A DNA stretch of 17,616 bases, taken from the NCBI GenBank assembly GCA_902805995.1, contig CADCUU010000149.1:1-17616 (forward strand). The letters are read 5' to 3'. Of this stretch, positions 6,180 to 12,250 are shown piece by piece (within the stretch, counting starts at the first letter, position 1; each line of letters starts with the position of its first letter). Below the pieces are notes generated by a model that had not been told where the DNA came from, searched no databases, and saw only the letters and a list, made by a program, of their open reading frames with translations. Both the position numbers and the translations under genes were made by a program. This DNA is from an uncultured Rubellimicrobium sp. Lineage in GTDB: Bacteria; Pseudomonadota; Alphaproteobacteria; Rhodobacterales; Rhodobacteraceae.

Positions 6180-6673
6180 GGCGCGGCCTGCTGGAGGATG
6201 GTGCGGACGTTCCCCTCCATCCGGGCCGTGCCGGAGGCGAGGTCCACGACCATGCGGTCCGCCGAGATGGCGCTGGGCCCCTGCGTGAGGAGAACCTCCC
6301 CCGTGAGGGTCAGGGTGCGGGCGGTCAGATCGTAGTCGGCCGCCTCGGCCTCGGCGGCCTCGGAGGGGGTGGCGAGCGTCACGCCTCCGGTGGCGAGGAG
6401 GCGCGCGATGGCGTTGGTCGCCTCGTCGTAGCGGACCTCCACCTCTCCGGCCTGGAGGCGCAGGTCGCCTTGGCCGATGACCACGTCGCCGGTGAAGGTG
6501 GCGGCACCCGTGGCCTGATCGACATTCAGGGTTTCGGAGGTCACCTCGACCGGCGCGGCGGGATCGGTGGCGAAGGCGCCTCCCAACGACAGCTCCTGCG
6601 CCGCTGACCACGAGGGGAGCCCGGTTGAGGCCAAGATAACCCCGAGAAGGGCGGCGCGCCGGAGTGGGGTCAT
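6176..6673 (-). CDS. lptA: Periplasmic LPS-transport protein LptA
   Basis: LptA polymerises across the periplasm as a bridge carrying LPS from LptC to LptD at the outer membrane. The 165-residue product has a signal peptide (RRAALLGVILASTGLPSWSAA, with cleavage near residue 25) and an OstA-type beta-jelly-roll: VEVTSETLNVDQATGAATFT (42-61), GDVVIGQGDLRLQAGEVEV (62-80), IARLLATGGVTL, TARTLTLTGEVLLTQG and ISADRMVVDLASGTARMEG. The repeated pattern of strand, Gly turn and strand is diagnostic. It overlaps lptC upstream by four bases (6670-6673) and lptB downstream by four bases, so the three are a coupled unit. An Ala/Glu-rich loop (SEAAEAEAADYDL, 104-116) is somewhat longer than I expect. Sequence identity in LptA is generally low, but the context makes the call firm. 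Confidence 0.92.
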   Translation of the reverse strand: MTPLRRAALLGVILASTGLPSWSAAQELSLGGAFATDPAAPVEVTSETLNVDQATGAATFTGDVVIGQGDLRLQAGEVEVRYDEATNAIARLLATGGVTLATPSEAAEAEAADYDLTARTLTLTGEVLLTQGPSAISADRMVVDLASGTARMEGNVRTILQQAAP

Positions 6674-7320
6674 CGGGGGGCCTCGGGGTTCGACGGGTCT
6701 TGCGGATGATATAGCACCCTGACCCCCCGATTGAATACCAGGCGCGCGCCTTCGTCGCCCTGTGTCACCGTGAGGGCTCCGGCCTCGATCCGGCCGAGCG
6801 GCGCCTCGGCGGTGACGGGGCCGGTGGCGATCCTGCCGCTGCGCAGGTCGGCGGACAGGTCCGGGGTCTCAACGCTGTAGCCCGCGGAGGCCGCGATGCG
6901 GACCCCGCCCGACAGGGTGAGGCGGCGCGTGGACCCGTCCACCTCGCCCGTGGTGGCGGTGAGCCGGAGGGTGCCGCCCTTTGGCGCGTCGGTGTCGAGC
7001 CGCGGGGCCAGGAGGGTGAAGCGGTCGGGCGCACCAGTGCGGGGCACCAGACGCTCGGCCGAGAGGGCGAGGGTGGTGCCGTCGGGGGTGACGCCAGCGA
7101 GGCGGGGGCGGTCCATGCGCGGCTCGCGCGCGATCTCCTCCAGGCGGGCGAAGGGGATCGCGGGCTCGCCTCCGGGCTCTCGGGCGATGAGGAAGACCGT
7201 GGACATGAGCGCCAGCGCGCCCAGGGGCAGCAGGATCTTGGCCCAGGCCACGAGCCGCGAGCGGGTGCGGAGGGGGCGCGGCAGGCGTGGCGACGGGGAT
7301 AGAGGCGGGGGCGCGGCCAC
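6670..7320 (-). CDS. lptC: LPS export system membrane protein LptC
   Basis: LptC is anchored in the inner membrane and receives LPS from LptB2FG through its periplasmic beta-jelly-roll, passing it to LptA. The 216-residue product has a Pro/Arg-rich cytoplasmic N-terminus (1-25), one membrane segment (about 26-46, AKILLPLGALALMSTVFLI) and a periplasmic domain with repeated strands such as TLRLTATTGEVDGSTRRLTL, SGGVRIAASAGYSVETPDLS and GRIEAGALTVTQ. The start is GTG at 7320, nine bases past the kdsD stop; no clear ribosome site precedes it, which suggests re-initiation by ribosomes finishing kdsD. It overlaps lptA by ATGA. The sequence is poorly conserved, as is typical for LptC; identity rests on topology plus operon position. 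Confidence 0.88.
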   Translation of the reverse strand: MAAPPPLSPSPRLPRPLRTRSRLVAWAKILLPLGALALMSTVFLIAREPGGEPAIPFARLEEIAREPRMDRPRLAGVTPDGTTLALSAERLVPRTGAPDRFTLLAPRLDTDAPKGGTLRLTATTGEVDGSTRRLTLSGGVRIAASAGYSVETPDLSADLRSGRIATGPVTAEAPLGRIEAGALTVTQGDEGARLVFNRGVRVLYHPQDPSNPEAPR

Positions 7321-7329
7321 GGCGGCGGC

Positions 7330-8307
7330 TCAGCCCAGGCCGACGCGGAGGCAGTCGTGGATATGGAGGAGCCCGGTGGGGCGGCCGTCGGGGTCGGGCA
7401 CGAACAGGCAGGTAATGCGCTGAGCGTTCATAAGGGCCACCGCTTCTTCGGCCAGGGCGTCGGGCGGGATGGTGCGGGGCGCGCGGGTCATGACCTCGCC
7501 CGCGCGGCGGTCAAGAAGCCCTTCCATGTGGCGACGAAGGTCGCCGTCGGTGACGATCCCCGCGAGCCGCCCCTCCATGTCGGTGACGCCCACAACGCCG
7601 AACCCCTTCTGGCTGATGACAAGGAGAGCCTCGCTCATGGGCGCGTCCTCGGGGACGAGGGGAAGGGCGTCGCCCTTGTGCATGAGGTCGCGCACCTTGC
7701 TGAGCCGCGCGCCCAAGCGCCCGCCGGGATGGAAGTCGCGGAAGTCGTCTGGGGTGAAGGCCCGGGCCTGCATGAGAGCGATGGCCAGCGCGTCGCCCAA
7801 GGCCAGCATCATGGCCGTGGAGGTGCTGGGCACCACGCCGAGGCCGCAGGCTTCTGGCAGGGCGGGCAAGAGAAGACCGATATCGGCGCGGCGCATGAGG
7901 CTCGAGTCGGGGCGTCCCGCCATGGCGATGAGCGGGATGCCGAAGCGGCGGGTGTGGGCCACGAGGTCCGCGAGCTCCGGCGTTTCCCCAGAGTTCGACA
8001 GGCAAAGCACCACGTCGCCGCGCAGCATCATGCCGAGGTCGCCATGCGATGCCTCGGCCGGGTGGACGAAATGCGCGGGCGTGCCGGTGGAGGCGAGCGT
8101 AGCGGCGATCTTGCGGGCGATGTGGCCGGACTTGCCCATGCCGGACACGATGACCCGACCCCGCGCGGCCAGGATCGCGTCGGCCGCTTCCTCGAGGCTG
8201 TCGCCCAGGAGTCCGGCCAAGGCGTCACCCAGGGCGGAGAGGGCCTGCGCCTCCTCGCGGACGACCCGCGCGGCGGTCTGGCGCGCGGGGGCGAGTTCAG
8301 TGGGCAA
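7330..8307 (-). CDS. kdsD: Arabinose-5-phosphate isomerase KdsD/KpsF
   Basis: KdsD interconverts ribulose-5-phosphate and arabinose-5-phosphate, the first step to Kdo. With the chosen start the product is 325 residues, the usual length. It has an N-terminal SIS sugar-isomerase domain (VIVSGMGKSGHIARKIA, 52-68; ASHGDLGM, 86-93; LSNSGETPEL, 103-112; FHPGGRLGARL, 192-202) and two CBS domains (about 205-262 and 270-322, with GIVTDGDLRRHME and ITCLFVPDPDG). The start is taken as TTG at 8307 because AGGTGG lies six bases upstream; an in-frame TTG at 8334 would add nine residues without a good site. Either choice overlaps the 3' end of rnd (by 11 bases as drawn). The downstream lpt genes make the product's destination, LPS, clear. 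Confidence 0.93.
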   Translation of the reverse strand: MPTELAPARQTAARVVREEAQALSALGDALAGLLGDSLEEAADAILAARGRVIVSGMGKSGHIARKIAATLASTGTPAHFVHPAEASHGDLGMMLRGDVVLCLSNSGETPELADLVAHTRRFGIPLIAMAGRPDSSLMRRADIGLLLPALPEACGLGVVPSTSTAMMLALGDALAIALMQARAFTPDDFRDFHPGGRLGARLSKVRDLMHKGDALPLVPEDAPMSEALLVISQKGFGVVGVTDMEGRLAGIVTDGDLRRHMEGLLDRRAGEVMTRAPRTIPPDALAEEAVALMNAQRITCLFVPDPDGRPTGLLHIHDCLRVGLG

Positions 8308-8908
8308 AGATGTCCACCTCGGGCCAGCCGGCAAGGTCGAGGCGCGCGCGGGTGGGGAGGAAGTCGAAGCAGGCCTGCGCGATGTCCGTCCGTCCTTCGC
8401 GCGCGAGGAGGCGGTCGAGCGCCCCCTTGAGGCGGTGGAGGTGGAGCACGTCCGAGGCCGCGTAGTCGAGCTGCGCGGGCGTCAGCTCCGGCGCGCCCCA
8501 GTCGGACTGCTGCTGCTGCTTGGAGATGTCCACACCCACGAGATCCTGGAGGAGGTAGCGCAGCCCGTGCCGGTCGGTGAAGGTGCGCACGAGCTTGGCG
8601 GCGATCTTGGTGCAGTAGACAGGGCGGGCCTGCACCCCGAACGCCTTGTCGAGGGCGGCGATGTCGAAGCGGCCGAAATGGAAGAGCTTCAGCACCTGCG
8701 GGTCGGCGAGGATGCGGCAGAGGTTCGGCGCCTCGGTCTGGCCGGGGGCCACCTGCACGAGGTGGCAGTTGCCGTCGCCCGCCGAAAGCTGCACGAGGCA
8801 GAGCCGGTCCCGGCCGGGCACGAGGCCCATCGTCTCGCAGTCGATGGCGACGCTGGGGCCGAGGTCGAGGCCGTCGGGCAGGTCGCCCTTGTGGAGGTGG
8901 TTGGCCAT
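8297..8908 (-). CDS. rnd: Ribonuclease D-type 3'-5' exonuclease, short form
   Basis: RNase D trims 3' ends of tRNA precursors and other stable RNAs. This 203-residue protein is the catalytic DEDDy domain alone; the C-terminal HRDC domains of E. coli RNase D (about 375 residues) are absent. Active-site residues are visible: Asp23 and Glu25 in VAIDCETMGL, Asp82 in FHFGRFDIAAL, and Tyr149 and Asp153 in LDYAASDVLHL. A run of four Gln (131-134, CAG codons) precedes SDWG. ATG 8908 is preferred over the ATG at 8938, because the latter coincides with the proposed -10 box and homologues begin near MANHLHKGDLP. It heads the rnd-kdsD-lptCAB run. The assignment to the family is firm; its natural RNA substrates are unknown. 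Confidence 0.93.
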   Translation of the reverse strand: MANHLHKGDLPDGLDLGPSVAIDCETMGLVPGRDRLCLVQLSAGDGNCHLVQVAPGQTEAPNLCRILADPQVLKLFHFGRFDIAALDKAFGVQARPVYCTKIAAKLVRTFTDRHGLRYLLQDLVGVDISKQQQQSDWGAPELTPAQLDYAASDVLHLHRLKGALDRLLAREGRTDIAQACFDFLPTRARLDLAGWPEVDIFAH

Positions 8909-8935
8909 GATGCGCTCTCGGTCTTGGATGGCCCG

Positions 8936-8964
8936 CATCTAATGCCGAAGGCGGCAGGGCGCAA
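8936..8964 (-). promoter_or_regulatory. Candidate promoter of the rnd-kdsD-lptCAB operon
   Basis: Read on the minus strand, TTGCGC (8964-8959) and TAGATG (8941-8936) are separated by 17 bases. Matches are modest (three of six in each box) but it is the best-placed pair in the 74-base gap upstream of rnd. Transcription would start near 8929, giving a ~20-base leader and excluding the upstream ATG at 8938 as a start codon. Confidence 0.33.
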
Positions 8965-8982
8965 CCGAGGGGGCCTTGGCGC

Positions 8983-9459
8983 CTAACGCGATCTCCATGT
9001 GAGGAGCCGGTCCGCGAAGGCCGCGCGCTCCTCCGGGGTCATGGCGGACAGGCGGGCGAGAAGGGCTTCCTGCACGGCTTCTGCGGCCCCGGCCATCCGT
9101 TCGGCCTGGTGGGCCAGGGCGGCGCGCAGCCGGTCCTGGTCGAATGGTTCGGCCCGGGCGGCGGCGGCGATCTCCTGCAGGCCCGCGATGCGTTCCTCGC
9201 GTCCGAGGGGGCGGAGGCCAGGATGGCCGCGCAGGGTGCCCAGGATGGCGCGGCGGTCGGCGGGATCGAGGGCCTGCGCCACGGGACCCAAAGCCATCTC
9301 TGCCGGGCGCGGCCCGCGTCCCGGACCCCCGCCGGTGAGGGCGTCGCCGATCAGGAGGCCCGCCACGAGGAGATTGAGCGCCAGCGAGAGGACCAGGAGG
9401 ACGCGCATCCAGCGGGGCGCGCCGGGGGATGGGCTGGAATGGGTCAGGGAGGTGGTCAT
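8983..9459 (-). CDS. CpxP/Spy-like periplasmic heavy-metal-sensor-type protein
   Basis: A 158-residue protein with a short cytoplasmic tail, one membrane segment (about 18-39, MRVLLVLSLALNLLVAGLLI) and a helical periplasmic domain. The helices carry ALDPADRRAILGTLRGH (63-79) and SAMTPEERAAFADRLL (138-153), the paired motifs of the CpxP/Spy and CnrR-like 'periplasmic heavy-metal sensor' group, whose members sense metals or misfolded proteins and often restrain a regulator. No clear metal ligand cluster is present: the protein has few His and no Cys. It starts four bases after the stop of the anti-sigma-like gene, so the two are certainly co-expressed. I infer a role in sensing for the upstream sigma factor; a chaperone role is the alternative. 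Confidence 0.7.
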   Translation of the reverse strand: MTTSLTHSSPSPGAPRWMRVLLVLSLALNLLVAGLLIGDALTGGGPGRGPRPAEMALGPVAQALDPADRRAILGTLRGHPGLRPLGREERIAGLQEIAAAARAEPFDQDRLRAALAHQAERMAGAAEAVQEALLARLSAMTPEERAAFADRLLTWRSR

Positions 9460-9463
9460 GGAG

Positions 9464-9835
9464 TCAGCCCTCCAGCAGGCTCAGGGGGTCGTCGTCGAGG
9501 CCCAAGGTGACGCTCACCCCGTCGCCCCAGAGGGATGCCGTGACGTCGGACAGCCCCGAGGGCTGCGCCACGCCCAAGAGAAGCCCCAGCACGGTCGAGG
9601 CCACGAGGCCGCCCAGCGCGGGCCAGCCGCCTAGCGCGCCCGAGAGCCGTTCGAGCCAGCCGGTCCGGAGAGGTGGTGCGACCCTTGGCGCGGCCCGTGC
9701 CCGGATCTCGCCCTCGGCGTCCTGGAGTACGCGCGCCATCAGGTCGCCGGAGGGGGCGGGGGCCTGGGCGCGCGCCTCGGCGAAGAGCGCCTCGATCGCG
9801 TCGTCGGTCAGGTGGTCGTGGTCATTCGTCGCCAT
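9464..9835 (-). CDS. One-pass membrane protein in anti-sigma position
   Basis: A 123-residue protein. Its ATG lies inside the last codons of the ECF sigma gene (14-base overlap), the classic arrangement for an anti-sigma factor. Residues 1-60 are a soluble acidic region (DDAIEALFAEARAQAPAPS, then DLMARVLQDAEGEIRARAAP) that could form the helices that clamp a sigma factor. One membrane segment is at about 73-90 (ALGGLVASTVLGLLLGVA), followed by a short periplasmic tail (91-123). It lacks the HxxxCxxC zinc motif of ZAS anti-sigma factors. I recall homologues being labelled 'dihydroorotate dehydrogenase', which nothing in the sequence supports. The anti-sigma role is inferred from position and topology. 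Confidence 0.65.
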   Translation of the reverse strand: MATNDHDHLTDDAIEALFAEARAQAPAPSGDLMARVLQDAEGEIRARAAPRVAPPLRTGWLERLSGALGGWPALGGLVASTVLGLLLGVAQPSGLSDVTASLWGDGVSVTLGLDDDPLSLLEG

Positions 9836-10433
9836 AGCCCAACTCCGTCCTTCGTCCGGCGAGGATCGCCGCCAGCCCCCGCTTGCCCCGCGCGGTCAGG
9901 GATTCGACTGCTTCCACCCCGATGTCCATCACGGCCGCGATCTCGGGGTTCGAGAGCCCTTCGAGGTGCCGCAGCGCCACGGCCTGCGCCTGCCGTTCGG
10001 GCAGGGCGGCGAGCGCATCGGACAGGGCCCGCATCCGGGCCTCGCCCTGCATCCTGTCGGCCACGGACGGCGCGGGGTCGGGGGGCTCCGCCACCTCGTC
10101 GAGGGCCACCGACCCGCGGCGTTGGCGCAGCCGGTCGGTGCACAGGTTCGCCACCACCCGGTAAAGCCAAGTGGAGACGCGCGCCTCGCCCTGCCGCCAG
10201 TCGGGGGCGATGCGCCACAGCCGCAGCAGGGCCTCCTGCGTCACGTCCTCGGCCTCGGCCCGATCCGCGAGCATCCGCGTGGCCTGCGCCAGAGCCCGAG
10301 GGGCCAGCGCGGCGGCAAGGTCCTGCGCCGCACGCGCGTCTCCGTTGGCATAAGCCAGGAGGAGCGCGCCTTCGGGGTCGAAGGGCAGGGCGGGGGAGGC
10401 CGCGTCGATCATTGCACGTGCATACAGGCTCAT
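9822..10433 (-). CDS. ECF-family RNA polymerase sigma factor
   Basis: A 203-residue extracytoplasmic-function sigma factor with only regions 2 and 4. Region 2 spans about 23-100 and includes LADRAEAEDVTQEALLRLWR (55-74) and VSTWLYRVVANLCTDRLRQR (86-105), the -10 recognition part. A Pro/Asp-rich linker (110-128) follows. Region 4 spans about 134-192 with ALPERQAQAVALRHLEGLSN (143-162) and PEIAAVMDIGVEAVESLTAR as the -35 helix-turn-helix. The start is ATG 10433; an alternative ATG at 10412 is possible and neither has a convincing ribosome site. It lies 61 bases after the EF-hand gene and overlaps the anti-sigma-like gene. Its stimulus is unknown; the neighbours suggest calcium, metal or envelope stress. 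Confidence 0.92.
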   Translation of the reverse strand: MSLYARAMIDAASPALPFDPEGALLLAYANGDARAAQDLAAALAPRALAQATRMLADRAEAEDVTQEALLRLWRIAPDWRQGEARVSTWLYRVVANLCTDRLRQRRGSVALDEVAEPPDPAPSVADRMQGEARMRALSDALAALPERQAQAVALRHLEGLSNPEIAAVMDIGVEAVESLTARGKRGLAAILAGRRTELGYGDE

Positions 10434-10494
10434 CCGGGGCCGTCCGTGAAGGGGCTTGGGGCCAGTCCCTTGAGGGAGCCGGCCCGCGCTGGCC

Positions 10495-11106
10495 TCAGTC
10501 GCCCATCAGGTTGCCCATGAGGCCCCAGCCGCCTCCACCGTGGCCCCGGCCCTCGCCATGGCCCATGCGACCGAAGCCGTTGCCGCCTCGTCCGGGCCGG
10601 GCCGCCGCCATCTCCTCTTGCGTGATCGCGCCATCGTTGTCCGTATCAAGCCGGTCAAAAATCGGCGCGACTTGCGGGCTGCGCGCCGCCAGTTCCTCGG
10701 CTTGGAGGAGGCCGTCGCCGTTGTCGTCCATCCGTGTCACCACCTGCGTGGCGCGGGCGAGGCGGATCTCCTCACGGATCGCTTCTTCCATGGCGAGGAG
10801 TTCGGTAGGGGAAAGTGCGCCGTCGCCGTCCGCGTCGGCCTCGGCGAAGCGCCGCGTGCGCCCGGCCTCGATCTCCTCCTGGGTTACGGAGCCGTCGCCA
10901 TCGGCGTCATAGCTTTCGAGCGGCGCGAGGCCTGGCAGGCCCATCATGCCGCCATGTGGGCCAGGGCCGGTCATATCCATGTCGGGCGCTTCGGCGGGCG
11001 CGGTCTGGGTCGGTTCGGTCGTGCCTGGCTCTGGGGCGGACTGGGCCAGCACGGCACCGCCCGCCAGTGCCGCGAGAAGGCCCGCCATCAGGATCGTCGT
11101 TTTCAT
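10495..11106 (-). CDS. Secreted four-EF-hand calcium-binding protein
   Basis: A 203-residue exported protein. Residues 1-21 are a signal peptide ending in LAQ. A Pro/Thr/Ala-rich stretch (22-45) and a Met/His-containing segment (MDMTGPGPHGGMMG, 43-56) follow. Four canonical EF-hand loops are seen: DADGDGSVTQEE (67-78), DADGDGALSPTE (91-102), DDNGDGLLQAEE (127-138) and DTDNDGAITQEE (154-165). Each has Asp at positions 1, 3 or 5, Gly at 6 and Glu at 12, arranged as two pairs. The C-terminal tail (171-203) is Gly/Arg/His/Met-rich and might bind transition metals. ATG 11106 has AAGGA seven bases upstream. It is first in a minus-strand run with the ECF sigma factor, suggesting that it buffers or senses calcium in the envelope. 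Calcium binding follows from the loops; the physiological role is not known. Confidence 0.87.
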   Translation of the reverse strand: MKTTILMAGLLAALAGGAVLAQSAPEPGTTEPTQTAPAEAPDMDMTGPGPHGGMMGLPGLAPLESYDADGDGSVTQEEIEAGRTRRFAEADADGDGALSPTELLAMEEAIREEIRLARATQVVTRMDDNGDGLLQAEELAARSPQVAPIFDRLDTDNDGAITQEEMAAARPGRGGNGFGRMGHGEGRGHGGGGWGLMGNLMGD

Positions 11107-11464
11107 TCTGAGTATCCTTGTTCACGCTTCCGGCGCGCTGTGGCCGGACATGGTCGTCAAACGGGGGTGCTGCGAACTTCCGTCGATGCCGTGGCCAATG
11201 CTGACGAGGGCGTGACCAATACGGTCATGGTTGCAGGGGTGTGGTCGCTCGGCACCCTCAAGAATGGTGCCGCGCTGATCTTGGCGTTCCTCTGGCACGG
11301 GGTTTGATGCTGTCAGGAGCAGCGCTGTCCCACAGAGAACCGATCCGGCCGGAGTGCCGGGCCTGCGACCATCTGCCCCGGTTGCCGACTCTTTCCATCA
11401 GGATTGACCTGCCCTAGCAAAATCGTCAGGTAAGTGCCGAGTGCCGCGAGGGGGATCCTGGCCC
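11107..11464. other. Divergent intergenic control region between the EF-hand gene and bfd
   Basis: 358 bases with no credible gene; the reading frames across it are short or are extensions of shadows. On the minus strand a GGAAGTT element (11181-11175) resembles an ECF -35 box (GGAACTT). A CGTTT (11163-11159) follows after only 11 bases, shorter than the usual spacing, so autoregulation by the ECF factor is only a possibility. Toward bfd there is TTGACC (11404-11409), but no good -10 at 16-18 bases. A small dyad, CCGGC (11345-11349) with GCCGG (11356-11360), also occurs. I found no recognisable iron-box consensus. Confidence 0.5.
11213..11227. promoter_or_regulatory. Inverted repeat TGACC-N5-GGTCA upstream of the EF-hand gene
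   Basis: TGACC (11213-11217) and GGTCA (11223-11227) are perfect inverted arms separated by AATAC, about 107 bases ahead of the EF-hand start and 240 ahead of bfd. The size and symmetry suit a dimeric regulator. With 5-base arms chance occurrence is quite possible. Confidence 0.3.
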
Positions 11465-11704
11465 ATGATGGTTTGCCACTGCAACGGGATCTCGGACCGC
11501 GAGATCCACTCGGCCATCGACTGGATGCGCGCCTCGGACGCGACGGCGATCATCACGCCGGGCAAGGTCTACCGCGCGCTGGGCAAGCGTCCGGACTGCG
11601 GCGGCTGCCTGCCCCTGTTCCTTGCCACCATGGAGGGTAATGCTAACCTTCAGGTGGGGGCAGGAATTCCAATCCTGCGGGACAGGCAGAAGGACAGGGC
11701 ATGA
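11465..11704 (+). CDS. bfd: Bacterioferritin-associated ferredoxin
   Basis: Bfd is a small [2Fe-2S] ferredoxin that passes electrons to heme of bacterioferritin so that stored Fe(III) is released as Fe(II). The 79-residue product (one less if ATG 11468 is used) has the four cluster ligands, Cys4 and Cys6 in VCHCNGIS and Cys45 and Cys48 in RPDCGGCLP. The gap between the pairs is 38 residues against about 31 in E. coli Bfd. A further in-frame ATG at 11441 is rejected because it would put eight unrelated residues before the CHC motif and because GAGGGGG lies at 11448-11454. About 25 residues follow the CGGC motif, longer than E. coli. The stop overlaps the bfr start by ATGA (11701-11704), which supports the functional pairing. 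Confidence 0.9.
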   Translation: MMVCHCNGISDREIHSAIDWMRASDATAIITPGKVYRALGKRPDCGGCLPLFLATMEGNANLQVGAGIPILRDRQKDRA

Positions 11705-12210
11705 AGGGTGATCCGCAGGTCATCGAGTATCTGAACCGCGCGCTTCGCAGCGAGCTGACGGCTGTCAACCAGTACTGGCTCCACTACCGCCTGCAGGAGG
11801 ACTGGGGCCTGGGCCGTCTGGCGAAGAAGAGCCGCGAGGAAAGCATCGAGGAGATGCACCACGCCGACCGGATCATCACGCGGATCATCTTCCTTGAAGG
11901 TCATCCGAACCTTCAGAAGCTGGACCCGCTGCGCATCGGCCAGACCGCGCGCGAGACCCTGGAGGCGGACCTTGCCGCCGAGCTTGAGGCCGTGGCGCTG
12001 TACCGTGAGGCCTACTCCTACTGCGACAAGGTGGGCGATTACGTGAGCAAGAAGCTCTTCCAGGACCTGCTCATGGACGAGGAAGGCCATACCGACTTCC
12101 TGGAGACGCAGCTGGGCCTGCTCGACCGCATCGGACACGAGCGCTACGAGCTGCTGAACGCCGAGCCCGCCAACGAGGCGGATTCGGGCGACGCGGGAAG
12201 CGATCACTGA
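11701..12210 (+). CDS. bfr: Bacterioferritin
   Basis: Bacterioferritin forms a 24-subunit shell that oxidises Fe(II) and stores it as ferric mineral, with heme between subunit pairs. The 169-residue product keeps every key residue: heme-ligand Met52 in EEMHHADRI and ferroxidase ligands Glu18, Glu51, His54, Glu94, Glu127 and His130, plus Tyr25. This marks it as a catalytically active, heme-binding subunit rather than an inactive paralogue. The C-terminal tail ([13 protein letters not shown]) is acidic and about ten residues longer than the E. coli protein. It is translationally coupled to bfd. Expression in response to iron is expected from the family but no operator could be identified upstream. 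Confidence 0.97.
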   Translation: MKGDPQVIEYLNRALRSELTAVNQYWLHYRLQEDWGLGRLAKKSREESIEEMHHADRIITRIIFLEGHPNLQKLDPLRIGQTARETLEADLAAELEAVALYREAYSYCDKVGDYVSKKLFQDLLMDEEGHTDFLETQLGLLDRIGHERYELLNAEPANEADSGDAGSDH

Positions 12211-12220
12211 GCGTTGAAGT

Positions 12221-12247
12221 CGCAGGCGGCCATCTGGCGCGCCTGCG
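12221..12247. terminator. Strong hairpin between convergent bfr and the AAA ATPase gene
   Basis: CGCAGGCG (12221-12228) pairs perfectly with CGCCTGCG (12240-12247), and the interior adds GCC (12229-12231) with GGC (12236-12238) around an ATCT loop and a one-base bulge. It fills almost the entire 40-base gap between two converging genes, the usual place for a bidirectional terminator. Neither side has a T-run, so it may stabilise 3' ends or work with Rho. Confidence 0.55.
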
Positions 12248-12250
12248 GAC

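Noticed and set aside
6180..6611. N-terminal extension of LptB through the lptA coding region
   Set aside because: It is low-complexity Arg/Gly sequence in a shadow frame; the ABC domain begins shortly after ATG 6179, which overlaps the lptA stop in the standard way.
8507..8521. CTG trinucleotide run in rnd
   Set aside because: It has four units only and simply encodes four Gln residues; too short to be a slippage-prone repeat.
7357..8986. Long plus-strand open frames of 357 and 505 codons opposite kdsD and rnd
   Set aside because: They are antisense to two well-identified genes, are rich in Arg, Gly and Ala without domain patterns, and arise from the high GC content.
10413..10422. TGCACGTGCA palindrome at the start of the ECF sigma gene
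   Set aside because: It shares only the CACGTG core with parS and lacks the GTTT/AAAC arms, so it is not a ParB site; it may be chance or a minor regulator site.
10460..10484. Hairpin GGCC...GGCC in the gap between the EF-hand and ECF sigma genes
   Set aside because: The stem has a 4-base core with an uneven internal loop and no T-run; not strong enough to list as a terminator or attenuator.
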